Assembly (NCBI GenBank): GCA_900543055.1
Contig: UQQI01000003.1
Span: 1 to 53,640 of the forward strand
Length of the DNA stretch: 53,640 nt
Reading direction: 5' to 3'
From: an uncultured Mollicutes bacterium
Lineage (GTDB): Bacteria > Bacillota_I > Bacilli_A > RF39 > UBA660
The notes below the pieces were generated by a model that ran no database searches, was not told the origin of the DNA, and saw only the letters and a list, made by a program, of their open reading frames with translations. The position numbers and the translations under genes are program-made. Below are positions 44,849 to 53,568 of this stretch, one piece after another. The stretch's first letter is position 1. Each line of letters starts with the position of its first letter.

Positions 44849-45088
44849 ATGAAAAGATTACTTATTTCTATCATTAATTTTTATCAAAAATTACCACTTT
44901 CTAGTCATAGTATGTGTAGGTATGTTCCAACATGTTCTTCTTATGCTAAAGAAAGTATTAATACATATGGAGCAATTTATGGGAGTTTTTTAGCGATAAA
45001 GAGAATACTTAGGTGTAATCCTTTTTCTAGCGCTCCTTTATATGATCCTGTACCATTAAAAAAGGAGAGAAAGAATGAAGAATATTAA
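44849..45088 (+). CDS. yidD: Membrane protein insertion efficiency factor YidD
   Basis: A 79-residue protein of the YidD family, which aids YidC-dependent membrane insertion. The characteristic core is present: INFYQKLPLSS, CRYVPTCSSYAKESI, YGAIYGSFLAIKRILRCNPF and YDPVP. It usually lies by rpmH, rnpA and yidC. Here it is alone and overlaps the start of a lipoprotein gene by 14 bases. Confidence 0.93.
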   Translation: MKRLLISIINFYQKLPLSSHSMCRYVPTCSSYAKESINTYGAIYGSFLAIKRILRCNPFSSAPLYDPVPLKKERKNEEY

Positions 45089-45950
45089 ATATTTATTTTT
45101 AACTATAGTTTTACTAATTCCTATTGCATTAATAACCACCGGTTGTACAGATGACTCGATGGATAATATAGAAATTATTGTTACTAATTACCCTAATGAA
45201 TATATTACGAAAAAGTTATATGAAAATCATGCAACTATAACACCAATTTATCCTGATGGTGTTGATATTAATAATTACAAAATTAGTAATAAACAAAAAC
45301 ATGATTATGCTAAGAAAGATTTATTTGTATATAATGGTTTGATTGAGAAAGAAAGAAATTTAGCAATTGATCTTTTAGATATTAATCCTAATTTAAAAAT
45401 AATTGATACTGCTTATGTTTTAGAGACAGATTATTCGCCTGAAGAGATGTGGCTAAATCCTAGTTCACTACTTATGATGAGTCAAAATATTAGACTAGGT
45501 TTAGAAGAATATATTACTAGTACATATTTACAAAAAGAAGTTGATGATGCTTATGACAAATTAAAAATCGAATTATCCGAACTTGATGCTGACTATAGAG
45601 TTGCAGTTGAAAGTACAGAACATAAAACTATAATTGTTGCGGACTCTGCTCTTAAATATCTTGAAAAGTTTGGACTTGATGTTATTTGTATAGATAGTGA
45701 TGCTAATCAAAAGACTTTGAGTCAAGCAGAAAAAGCAGTTAAAAATAAGAATGTTAGTTATATAATGTTATTTAAAGGCGAAGAAGTAAATGAAAATGCA
45801 AAGAAATTGTTAGACACTTATACAGATATTCAAAAATTAGAATTACATAAACTTGATAATATTTCAGATACTGAAAGAAGTAACAAAGAAAATTATAATA
45901 CTATAATGAGAAGTAATCTTGAGTTAATTAAGAAAGAATTATATCAATAA
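45075..45950 (+). CDS. ZnuA-like lipoprotein lacking metal-binding histidines
   Basis: A 291-residue lipoprotein: signal peptide, lipobox around ITTGCTDD (Cys near 24), then a two-lobe cluster A-I substrate-binding fold with a long central helix. In zinc and manganese binders the metal sites include a His in the DPHxWLDP segment. The matching segment here is SPEEMWLNPSSLL, with no His, and the first-site region YPDGVDINNY also has none. No znuB or znuC gene is adjacent. It may bind another ligand or act as a surface protein without transport. It is coupled to yidD. Confidence 0.75.
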   Translation: MKNIKYLFLTIVLLIPIALITTGCTDDSMDNIEIIVTNYPNEYITKKLYENHATITPIYPDGVDINNYKISNKQKHDYAKKDLFVYNGLIEKERNLAIDLLDINPNLKIIDTAYVLETDYSPEEMWLNPSSLLMMSQNIRLGLEEYITSTYLQKEVDDAYDKLKIELSELDADYRVAVESTEHKTIIVADSALKYLEKFGLDVICIDSDANQKTLSQAEKAVKNKNVSYIMLFKGEEVNENAKKLLDTYTDIQKLELHKLDNISDTERSNKENYNTIMRSNLELIKKELYQ

Positions 45951-45953
45951 TAT

Positions 45954-45984
45954 AAAAGGAAAGAGTTAAATGCTCTTTCCTTTT
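45954..45984. terminator. Bidirectional terminator between convergent genes
   Basis: A perfect twelve-base-pair stem (45954-45965 with 45973-45984) and seven-base loop ends the + strand lipoprotein gene. It also covers the end of the minus-strand 45966-47309 gene. Confidence 0.8.
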
Positions 45985-47309
45985 AATTTCTTTACTAGTG
46001 TTTTTGCAGATTCTATATCTTCTTTAGTACCTTCTTTTTCTATAATTTTTCTTACTCTATCTTCCCAATTATTTCTATGTATCATTCTTTTTACTTCTTT
46101 TTTCTTCCTAAGAGACACTTTATCCAATTTGCTTAAGACTTCAAAATTAATTGCTTTCATATTATATATTGCATCACCTGATGCTGTTGTTGGATAATCT
46201 TTATTATATTTTCTATCTAATATTACTTCTCCATTCTTATAAATATAGGCAACATATCCAGAATACTTTCTAAGACCTACTGCTTTTACTAAATAATCTG
46301 TACTTTCATAAAAAGTACTTTTTCTTTCTCCAAGGCTTTTTAATCTTCTTAGTTCTTCTTGTTTTATTTTTATTTCTTTCTTTTCTTTTTCTTTTGTTTG
46401 AACTTCTTTATATTCTTTTCCTTCTGGTATTAAAATCCAGTCCACTTCACTACTATCTTCACTTATTTTCCTTTTTATGTTATTAAATCTAGTTAAAATA
46501 GAATTAATGTCTACTACTATTTTATCATCGGTTGTTATAGTTACAGTTTTATCTTTTTTAGATAATAAATATTTATCAATAAGTTTAATATATTTTTTTA
46601 TTTCATTTTTGTCAGATGAAGTTTCACATTTTCTTAAGTATTCATTAATTATATAAATATACATTTTATTTATGTCAAAGTTATCATTTATAAATTTATT
46701 ATAACTTCTAGATTCTTGCATTTTTTTTAATTCGTATCTTTTTGTTATCAAGCGTCTGTATAGTTCTGTTTGACTTTCTATAAAATTTGGAAGTGACTTT
46801 TTTAAAGCACAAGAGTAATAATAATGACTTTTATCTTTTAAATCTTTTCTTGATTCTTCTGATAAGTTTTTATTACTTAAAAAATAATTAATATTATTAA
46901 TATAGTTTCTTCCTTTATATAAGTCATCTAAAAGTAAGGGAAACTCTTTTTTTAGTTCTTTTTCTGTTTTAATGTTTTTTAAGACTTCTACTCTTTCTAA
47001 TAATTTTTTTGTTAAATTATCATCATCTTTAGTAGTTGGTTTTACATTTAAATATATTTGTAATTTTTCTAGAAATTCACTATATGATGGTCTAATAATT
47101 CCAACTATGTTTTCTCCTGTATTGTAGCAAGCTAATCTATCAGTAAAGTCTTCATTAAACTTTTTATATTTAAAAATTTCATTAATATTCTTTCTATTTG
47201 CAAGTCTAAAACTATAATAGAAGTCTCTTTCTAACTCTTTTTTTATTAGACATTCTCTAAGTAGTGTTTGTAGTGAAATATCAACTGTTTTTACTTGTCC
47301 ATTTTCCAT
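45966..47309 (-). CDS. Hypothetical lineage-specific protein
   Basis: I do not recognise this 447-residue soluble protein. The first two thirds are helical and rich in Lys, Glu and Tyr, with long charged stretches. A beta-rich part near 345-400 (GYVAYIYKNGEVILDRKY) is followed by TASGDAIYNMKAINF and a basic helical end (LRKKKEVKRMIHRNNWEDRV). The last module might bind nucleic acid. ATG at 47309 follows an unusual GGGGG ribosome site. The ATG at 47333 precedes that site. It lies among four other large unknown proteins. Confidence 0.68.
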   Translation of the reverse strand: MENGQVKTVDISLQTLLRECLIKKELERDFYYSFRLANRKNINEIFKYKKFNEDFTDRLACYNTGENIVGIIRPSYSEFLEKLQIYLNVKPTTKDDDNLTKKLLERVEVLKNIKTEKELKKEFPLLLDDLYKGRNYINNINYFLSNKNLSEESRKDLKDKSHYYYSCALKKSLPNFIESQTELYRRLITKRYELKKMQESRSYNKFINDNFDINKMYIYIINEYLRKCETSSDKNEIKKYIKLIDKYLLSKKDKTVTITTDDKIVVDINSILTRFNNIKRKISEDSSEVDWILIPEGKEYKEVQTKEKEKKEIKIKQEELRRLKSLGERKSTFYESTDYLVKAVGLRKYSGYVAYIYKNGEVILDRKYNKDYPTTASGDAIYNMKAINFEVLSKLDKVSLRKKKEVKRMIHRNNWEDRVRKIIEKEGTKEDIESAKTLVKKLKGKSI

Positions 47310-47388
47310 GATAATGCCCCCATAATTGAACATATTATAACATATAAATCATAAAATAAAAAGACTGTTTTTAGCAGTTGTAAAAAAC

Positions 47389-47417
47389 AAAAAAAAGAAT
47401 AGAAAAACTATTCTTTT
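47389..47417 (-). terminator. Intrinsic terminator of the 47422-48015 gene
   Basis: A ten-base-pair stem (47393-47402 with 47408-47417) is followed by TTTTG and further T runs on the minus strand. Confidence 0.75.
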
Positions 47418-47421
47418 AAAT

Positions 47422-48015
47422 CTATTTTACTAATGTTTGTAATTTTTCAGATTGTTGATTAGCATGTTCATTTAAAACTTTTGATTTAGCTTTTTCTCTT
47501 GCAGCAATTAATCTTTTTTGAATATCTTCAGGTTTTTGAGAAAAATACTTTTCTAATTCCTCACTAGAAGCATATTTAGTAACATCATGTTCTAAATCAA
47601 TATCCCAATATAAGTCCCCTTTTTGAAACCAATCTTCTTTCCAATTATCTCTATTTTTAACACCATCAAAATAACTTCTAATTGATGATTTAAAACCTAC
47701 ACTATAACCTTCTTTATGATCAACAACACAATAATGACAATAAAGATCTCTAAAAGATGAACTAATAGCATCATCTTCCATTTGTCCAACTCTATCAGCA
47801 ACTACTTCTCCTGTAATACATTCAGCATAACCAATAGTTTCTTCTCTACCAAATAAATCTCTTCTAATAATAGGACTTACAATAAATGCATCTAAAACAT
47901 CATCATCAAAAAAATCAACAAAAAGGTCAGTTCCAGCTCGACTATTTTCAATTACAGTTTTAACTCCCGCTAAATGTTTTTTATCACTTTCTACATAAAT
48001 TTTATCACCATACAT
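47422..48015 (-). CDS. Hypothetical acidic protein
   Basis: A 197-residue soluble protein whose codon and residue use is less Lys/Asn-heavy than its neighbours. It opens MYGDKIYVESDKKHLAGVK. A conserved-looking centre is FDDDVLDAFIVSPIIRRDLF, followed by YCHYCVVDHKEGYSVGF. The C-terminus is a charged helix (EDIQKRLIAAREKAKSKV). No family comes to mind. The start follows a run of seven G on the coding strand, an unusual ribosome site shared with the gene below. Confidence 0.68.
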   Translation of the reverse strand: MYGDKIYVESDKKHLAGVKTVIENSRAGTDLFVDFFDDDVLDAFIVSPIIRRDLFGREETIGYAECITGEVVADRVGQMEDDAISSSFRDLYCHYCVVDHKEGYSVGFKSSIRSYFDGVKNRDNWKEDWFQKGDLYWDIDLEHDVTKYASSEELEKYFSQKPEDIQKRLIAAREKAKSKVLNEHANQQSEKLQTLVK

Positions 48016-48095
48016 ACTATTCCCCCCCAACTACATATGTGAGCACATTATACCACAATATACACAATTTGTCAAACATACATTTTATTAGCAGT

Positions 48096-48680
48096 CTAAC
48101 TATTACATAGAGCATTATATCTCATTAAGTTATAAAATATTTCTCTTTTTATATTTGAATTTATCTTACATTCATTTAATAATGATTTTACTGTATTAAT
48201 GTCACTTATATATGACTTATCATTTTTATTAGTTATTTGATCTAATAAATCTAAATATTTTCCATTTTTAATTTTTAATTCTTCTAATTCATTTATATTA
48301 CTTTCATGATAAACTTTATTTTTATTTTGAAGTATTTCTACGTAATCAAAGAATCTATTTACTTTACTTAATTGATTATTATAGAATTTAAAAGTTGTAT
48401 TTTCTTTTTTGTTTAATACTAATAATTCTTTGATAACTTTAAAATATTCATAAATATTATCTTGTTCTTTAGGATCTATTTCTGCTTCGTCTAAGACTCT
48501 TTCCACAATATCAAGATTTAAGTTTATTAGATAATTTATATCTTCTTTTAATTTTTTTAATTCTTTTTTATATATTATTACAGAAGACGTTGTTATATTT
48601 TCTAGATTTTCTATTTTCTCTTGATTACTTTCTATTACTTCTTTTAAAATTGTGATTAAAGTAGTTTGATTTTCTAACAT
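48096..48680 (-). CDS. Hypothetical coiled-coil protein
   Basis: A 194-residue helical protein with heptad-like stretches (NQEKIENLENITTS, LKKLKEDINYLINLNLDIVE) and no membrane segment. It begins 12 bases after the stop of the 48693-50087 gene and is coupled to it. ATG at 48680 follows AGAGGTG. The GTG at 48689 is in that site. Function unknown; a partner of the upstream protein is the likeliest guess. Confidence 0.68.
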   Translation of the reverse strand: MLENQTTLITILKEVIESNQEKIENLENITTSSVIIYKKELKKLKEDINYLINLNLDIVERVLDEAEIDPKEQDNIYEYFKVIKELLVLNKKENTTFKFYNNQLSKVNRFFDYVEILQNKNKVYHESNINELEELKIKNGKYLDLLDQITNKNDKSYISDINTVKSLLNECKINSNIKREIFYNLMRYNALCNS

Positions 48681-48692
48681 ATACGTCACCTC

Positions 48693-50087
48693 TTATTTTT
48701 TTGCTACACCAATAATTATAGGTTTTTCATAATCATCATCTTCATCTAATATTTCAAGTACTGGATCTTTAGAATTTATTTTAGATTTTATTCTTTCTTC
48801 ATGTTTTTTAGAAGATTTTCTATAATAAGATAAATCTTCATTTCTTATTACTTTAGTCATTATATCTATAACTTGATTTTCTACTATATTTAATCTTTTA
48901 TCTAATATTTCATTATGATTCTTTATCTTTTTATTAGTTGCTCCTAAAATAATATAATTATTCTCATCTACTTTGATATAAGATAAATTAACATTATTTA
49001 GAGAAACTGTATGGACATCAAATACTGTTAATTTTAAAAAATTTGTATCTTCTTTTTGTTGTTTACCTTCATTTTCTTTAATATTATTTAAAAGAGTACT
49101 TACAGTTTGTCTTTCTCCAAAACTTAATGAGTTTAAATCTCTTTCTAAGTATGATTTATTATTAGTTTCAGTATAAAATAATTTTTTATTATCATCTTTT
49201 TCTTCTTTTATTTTTTGATATTCAATATAGAATTTTTTTAGAGCGGCATCTGGTGTTAATTCACTATTTTTATCTAAATATTCTTTTACTTTTTCTCTTA
49301 CAAATGATAAATATACTTTTATATCTTCAGTGTATTTTTCTTCTACTTTATAATCGTCTAAATTAATATTTTCTTCTTTTTTATCTTCTATTAGACTTAT
49401 TATTTTTTTTAGATGTTCGTCTGATATTATTAAGTTTTCTATTTCTGACATTTTTAATTCTTCTTCTGTCATTTCTTTTAATTCATCATTATTCTTAGAA
49501 TTATAATAATTTAAATTTTGTTCTATAGCATATTCTACTATTTTTTCTTTATCTTCATCACTAAAATCTGAGTTTTCTATGATGTGTTCAAATAAGTCTA
49601 TATCTTTTATTTCAGTTTCATATTCAATAGAGTCTGCTAAATCCATTAGTTTTTCTGCATATTCAGTTATTTTATTGATTTGTGTTTGATAAAGATTTCT
49701 ATCTGTTTTACAAATAAATCTATTTAGTGAATCTATAAATCTATTTATTTGTCTATTAGCATCTTGTTCTTGTGGTACTAAGATACTGCTTTCTAAATCA
49801 TTTACTTTCTTTAAATAATATAAGTTTTTTGAAGCAGAAAGAAATGAGTCTAATTCTTCTTTGCTTATTACTCTACTTATTAAACTAATAAATCTTTCTT
49901 TTTCTTCTTGACTCTCTTCAATTACATTAACAAAGAATTCTTTTGATTTATTAAGAGTTCTTATAACATTACCTACATAGTCATATGCTTCTACTTCTTC
50001 GTCAGTCATAATTTTACTATGTTCTAGTTTTTGTATTTGTTCTGTTAAATAGTTTAATAATTCATTTTTTATATCATCTTTATTCAT
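48693..50087 (-). CDS. Hypothetical acidic coiled-coil protein
   Basis: A 464-residue protein, strongly acidic and helical for about 330 residues (for example FSDEDKEKIVEYAIEQN and EEKYTEDIKVYLSFVREKVK). A small beta-containing domain follows near 345-400: FLKLTVFDVHTVSLNNVNLS then VDENNYIILGATNKK. The end is a conserved-looking acidic tail. The beta part resembles toxin-like or RNA-binding barrels only vaguely, so I assign no function. It is followed directly by the 48096-48680 gene. Confidence 0.7.
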   Translation of the reverse strand: MNKDDIKNELLNYLTEQIQKLEHSKIMTDEEVEAYDYVGNVIRTLNKSKEFFVNVIEESQEEKERFISLISRVISKEELDSFLSASKNLYYLKKVNDLESSILVPQEQDANRQINRFIDSLNRFICKTDRNLYQTQINKITEYAEKLMDLADSIEYETEIKDIDLFEHIIENSDFSDEDKEKIVEYAIEQNLNYYNSKNNDELKEMTEEELKMSEIENLIISDEHLKKIISLIEDKKEENINLDDYKVEEKYTEDIKVYLSFVREKVKEYLDKNSELTPDAALKKFYIEYQKIKEEKDDNKKLFYTETNNKSYLERDLNSLSFGERQTVSTLLNNIKENEGKQQKEDTNFLKLTVFDVHTVSLNNVNLSYIKVDENNYIILGATNKKIKNHNEILDKRLNIVENQVIDIMTKVIRNEDLSYYRKSSKKHEERIKSKINSKDPVLEILDEDDDYEKPIIIGVAKK

Positions 50088-50157
50088 AGCACACCTCGTA
50101 TTTTATTCTATATTGATTATACAATAATTAGTGTGTTTTTTAAAGATTAATTTTTAT

Positions 50158-50460
50158 TTATATGTTACTGTTTTCTAAATATTTTAAAACTAATTTTAAA
50201 CTTTTATTGATGCATTTATCTATTAAATTAGATAGTTTTAATGTATAAGTAGATACCTTATTATTATAGTTTTTTTCTTTTTCTATATAGTTGTTTACAT
50301 TTATTTTTTTTCCTTCTTTTAAATCTTTTTCAAATCTTTTTATAGCGTCTTCTGTTAAAATATTTTTATTTTCATAGTAAGATGTATTATAACTACTTAA
50401 ATATAGGGCTAGAAAGAATATTAATAATATTATTCCTATTAATTTAATTAGTCTCTTCAC
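50158..50460 (-). CDS. yqxA: YqxA-like small membrane protein
   Basis: A 100-residue protein with an N-terminal membrane helix (LIKLIGIILLIFFLALYLSS) and a charged helical tail. Sequence similarity to Bacillus YqxA (DUF3679) is faint. But it occupies the same place, directly after spoIIP and overlapping it by 17 bases, in the order gpr-spoIIP-yqxA that I recall from Bacillus. A role in sporulation is inferred from position only. Confidence 0.6.
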   Translation of the reverse strand: MKRLIKLIGIILLIFFLALYLSSYNTSYYENKNILTEDAIKRFEKDLKEGKKINVNNYIEKEKNYNNKVSTYTLKLSNLIDKCINKSLKLVLKYLENSNI

Positions 50461-51355
50461 TTATAACCTCCATAAAACATCTTGAGAATGCAATTGCAGA
50501 ATTTAATACTTCAGTTGGAGTATTCTCATATCCTCCTATTTCTATTAATATTGTTCTATTATTAAAATCTTGGTTATATACTCCATTTACTCCTTCTCCT
50601 CCTTTTTTTAATATTCCCTTACTAAGTCCTTTATAATATTCATTTAGTTTATTATTTATTTTTTCAGTAAATATTAAGTTTTCTTCATAATTTTTATTTT
50701 CAAGACCAATTAAAAATAATACTTTAGCATAATCTTTATTATCTATTTTAACTGTTGTTCTATTTTTAGGAAGACTATCTCTATGAATATCTATAAAGTA
50801 TTTTAAAGTTGGATACTTAATAATATTTTCTTCTAAAAGTATTCTAGTTGCATTATAAGATTTATAATATTTCCAATTATTTTTATTTAATATATCTTTT
50901 ATAGAGTTTTCTTCTACAATAGTTTTATAATTATTTTTGTTAAAAATATCTTCTAATATATAATTGTTCATAATAACTGTTGGTGTTATTGAGTATTCTG
51001 CTAGTGTACTTGATGCATATTCTTCTTGTTGATGAGAGTTATATAAATATATTATTGGAGGTGACTCTACTTTTTTTGCTTCTTTAAAAGTAGATGTTGT
51101 TTGATACTTACTATTTAATACTTTTATAGGATTTGTTACATCTGCTATTTTATCTATAATGTTAGCTATAAATTTAGAATCATTAGAAGTAAAACTATTA
51201 TCTACTATTAAATTAGTTAATTCTTTGTCTGTTAAGACAATTCTTTTCTTTTCTATATTTTTATAACTTGCATAAATTCCTAGTAAAAGCATAAGAAAAG
51301 TAAAAAAAATTCTTAATTTTATTCTTTTCTTTTTAGTACTAAATTTTTTATTCAT
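50444..51355 (-). CDS. spoIIP: Stage II sporulation protein P (SpoIIP)
   Basis: A 303-residue membrane-anchored amidase/endopeptidase that thins septal peptidoglycan during engulfment. One N-terminal helix is near 15-35. The catalytic domain has IIYLYNSHQQEEY, YFIDIHRDSLPKNR, NGVYNQDFNNRTILIEIGG and YKGLSKGI. The Zn ligands would be the His of NSHQ and the His of IDIHRD with a downstream Glu, all kept. ATG at 51355 follows GGTGAG. It lies 37 bases below gpr. Its engulfment partners SpoIID and SpoIIM are outside the window. Confidence 0.92.
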   Translation of the reverse strand: MNKKFSTKKKRIKLRIFFTFLMLLLGIYASYKNIEKKRIVLTDKELTNLIVDNSFTSNDSKFIANIIDKIADVTNPIKVLNSKYQTTSTFKEAKKVESPPIIYLYNSHQQEEYASSTLAEYSITPTVIMNNYILEDIFNKNNYKTIVEENSIKDILNKNNWKYYKSYNATRILLEENIIKYPTLKYFIDIHRDSLPKNRTTVKIDNKDYAKVLFLIGLENKNYEENLIFTEKINNKLNEYYKGLSKGILKKGGEGVNGVYNQDFNNRTILIEIGGYENTPTEVLNSAIAFSRCFMEVISEETN

Positions 51356-51392
51356 TTGACTCACCAGTATTATTATATTTTATTATACTTAG

Positions 51393-52193
51393 TTATTTTG
51401 TCGGATATAGTTTTTTATGAAGAGTTTTATTTATACTTATGCTTAATAATTTACTTAGTTTTTCAATTTGATAATCTATGTCAGTTGGAGTTAATATTAA
51501 ATTTTCATCTAATTCTATTTCTTCTTTTAAAATACTTTCTAGGATTGTTTTTATATCTACTACAGTTGGTATTCCTATAGATATCACATCTGTTTCCATA
51601 GTGTTTTTACTTATTTCTCCTCTATTATTATTTATTCCACTTCCTGGATGAATACCACTATCTGTTATTTGAATTGTTTTTACGAGTCTTTCTATTTTAC
51701 TTGCTTTTAGAGCATCGATTGCAATTACTTTTGTTGCTTTTATATCTTTTATAATATTTTTTATTAAGTCAATTGACTCTATTCCGGTAGTTCCCATAAC
51801 GCTTGGTTTAAATGTTGATACTACAGAATAGTCTTTATCTAAAACATTTAATAATTTTAAATGTCTAGTTACTAAAATATCATCTATTGTACTTGGTCCT
51901 AGAGCATCTGGTGTACTCTTAGAGTTTCCTAATCCTACTACTAAAATAGTGTCATTTTCCTTTATATTAATATATTTTTTTAATTCTTTTATTAGTACTT
52001 TTTCAAGATTTAAATAGTTATCTTTATCTGTTGCATCATTAAAATATATTGTTGTGTAATTATTATTTTTATATTTAGTAGTTATTATTTCTATATCTTT
52101 ATATTTAGTCGTTTTACTTTCTAAATTTTTATATTGTTTTTCTAAAATTAAGTCTGTTCTTAAATCTTTTTTATTCAAATCTATTTCATGCAT
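51393..52193 (-). CDS. gpr: Spore germination protease Gpr
   Basis: A 266-residue aspartic-type endopeptidase that degrades small acid-soluble spore proteins at germination. It starts MHEIDLNKKDLRTDLILEK, which matches the Gpr propeptide region, and has DTILVVGLGNSKSTPDALGP, then STFKPSVMGTTGIES. VIAIDALKASKIERL and ITDSGIHPGSGINNNRGEIS follow. Those Asp-containing motifs are the family's active-site blocks. ATG at 52193 follows CTGGTGA. It is divergent from rpsT. Confidence 0.94.
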   Translation of the reverse strand: MHEIDLNKKDLRTDLILEKQYKNLESKTTKYKDIEIITTKYKNNNYTTIYFNDATDKDNYLNLEKVLIKELKKYINIKENDTILVVGLGNSKSTPDALGPSTIDDILVTRHLKLLNVLDKDYSVVSTFKPSVMGTTGIESIDLIKNIIKDIKATKVIAIDALKASKIERLVKTIQITDSGIHPGSGINNNRGEISKNTMETDVISIGIPTVVDIKTILESILKEEIELDENLILTPTDIDYQIEKLSKLLSISINKTLHKKLYPTK

Positions 52194-52235
52194 ATTATTC
52201 ACCAGTAATATTATTGACAAATTATACGTTTTTAT

Positions 52236-52264
52236 TTGCTTTTTCTTTTAAAATTTGATATTAT
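52236..52264 (+). promoter_or_regulatory. rpsT promoter
   Basis: TTGCTT (52236-52241), 17 bases, TATTAT (52259-52264). An alternative TTGACA lies at 52214-52219 but has no -10 box at a suitable distance. Confidence 0.68.
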
Positions 52265-52294
52265 TAATGTGTTTAAAAAAGTGAGGTGAAAAAA

Positions 52295-52558
52295 ATGCCA
52301 AATATCAAAAGTGCTAAAAAGCGTATGCGTTCAAATGCTAAAAAAGCTGAAGTTAACAACTTAGTTTATGGAAGCATGAAGACAGCTGTTAAAAAGTTCG
52401 AAAGAGAAGTTAAAGCTGGAAACAAAGAAGAATCTGGTAATAACTTAAATATAGCTTTACAAAGAATTGATAAAGCTAAAAATAGCGGATTAGTTCATAA
52501 GAATAAAGCTGCTAGATTAAAATCAAGATTAACTAAAATGATGAATAATATGGAATAA
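52295..52558 (+). CDS. rpsT: 30S ribosomal protein S20
   Basis: An 87-residue, very basic helical protein binding 16S rRNA. MPNIKSAKKRMRSNAKKAE, then RIDKAKNSGLVHKNKAARLK and a short end, are typical of S20. ATG at 52295 follows GAGGTG by six bases; the GTG at 52286 is inside that site. Codon use is biased to frequent codons, as expected of a highly expressed gene. The divergent neighbour gpr gives the arrangement I recall from Bacillus. Confidence 0.97.
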   Translation: MPNIKSAKKRMRSNAKKAEVNNLVYGSMKTAVKKFEREVKAGNKEESGNNLNIALQRIDKAKNSGLVHKNKAARLKSRLTKMMNNME

Positions 52559-52587
52559 GCCAATTAGAAATAATTGGTTTTTTTTAT
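52559..52587 (+). terminator. rpsT terminator
   Basis: A seven-base-pair stem (CCAATTA with TAATTGG) around GAAA is followed by a long T run, directly after the rpsT stop. Confidence 0.85.
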
Positions 52588-52647
52588 TTACTTTTAGTTT
52601 TTTCTTTACTATAATTAAGTTAGATTGTAGGGGTTATTGGAGGAGTT

Positions 52648-53568
52648 ATGTTAAAAAAGATACTAGCGACTTTAGGGCTAATCTTTATATTTATTGGTCT
52701 TTTTTTAATGAAAAAAGATGATATATTTACAATATTTAATGATTATGTACTTAAAGAAAATAAAGTTGTGACAATTGGTGAGAAAAATGAATATTATAGA
52801 GATTATGACTTTACTTTTGTAAAAAATACCAATAATTTTTCTCCTAGTAATTATCAAGATATTTTAGATATTTATTATACTGCTATTAATGCTGGGAAAA
52901 GTAATTTTACATTTTATTGTCCTAAAGAATACACTAGTTGTATTGATGATATTAAGGAACTGGCAAATGATCAAAATACTTTGTCAGATATAAATAATTA
53001 TGTTCATCCATATAATGGTTTTAGTCATATAGAATCAGAATATGATTCTCTCGGAAGAGTTACTATTAATATTGTTAAAAATTATACAGAAGAAGATATT
53101 AATTTAATAAATAAAAAGATAGATGAATTAATGCCTCAGCTTACAAGTAATTATAATAGTTTAGAAACTAATATTAAAAATGTTCATGATTATATAATTA
53201 ATAATGCAAGATATGATTCGGCAAGAAGTGATAATAATGTTTTGACTTATAAGTCCGATACTGCATATGGTCCCCTATTTCAAGGATATGCAATATGTGG
53301 TGGTTATACTGATTTAATGCAGTTATTCTTAGAAAGACTTAATGTTAAAAACTTTAGAGTTTCTAGTGATAATCATATTTGGAATGTGCTATATATTAAC
53401 AATACTTGGAAACATCTTGATCTTACTTGGGATGATCCTGTTGCGAGTGATGGAAAAGATTATCTTGAATATAACTATTTCTTGATAGATACTAATCAAT
53501 TACTTACTTTAGAACAGACTCAACATAATTTTAATTTAGAACATTATACGGAACTTAAAAATGCATAA
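52648..53568 (+). CDS. Membrane-anchored transglutaminase-like protein
   Basis: A 306-residue protein. One N-terminal helix (ILATLGLIFIFIGLFLM) is followed by an outer domain ending in a transglutaminase-like fold. The triad appears as Cys in GYAICGGYTDLMQLFLERL, His in SSDNHIWNVLY and Asp in WKHLDLTWDDP. Bacterial members are mostly peptidases or cross-linking enzymes of the surface, with unknown substrates. The ribosome site is GGAGGAG. The N-terminal part (about 40-170) is not similar to a domain I know. Confidence 0.85.
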   Translation: MLKKILATLGLIFIFIGLFLMKKDDIFTIFNDYVLKENKVVTIGEKNEYYRDYDFTFVKNTNNFSPSNYQDILDIYYTAINAGKSNFTFYCPKEYTSCIDDIKELANDQNTLSDINNYVHPYNGFSHIESEYDSLGRVTINIVKNYTEEDINLINKKIDELMPQLTSNYNSLETNIKNVHDYIINNARYDSARSDNNVLTYKSDTAYGPLFQGYAICGGYTDLMQLFLERLNVKNFRVSSDNHIWNVLYINNTWKHLDLTWDDPVASDGKDYLEYNYFLIDTNQLLTLEQTQHNFNLEHYTELKNA

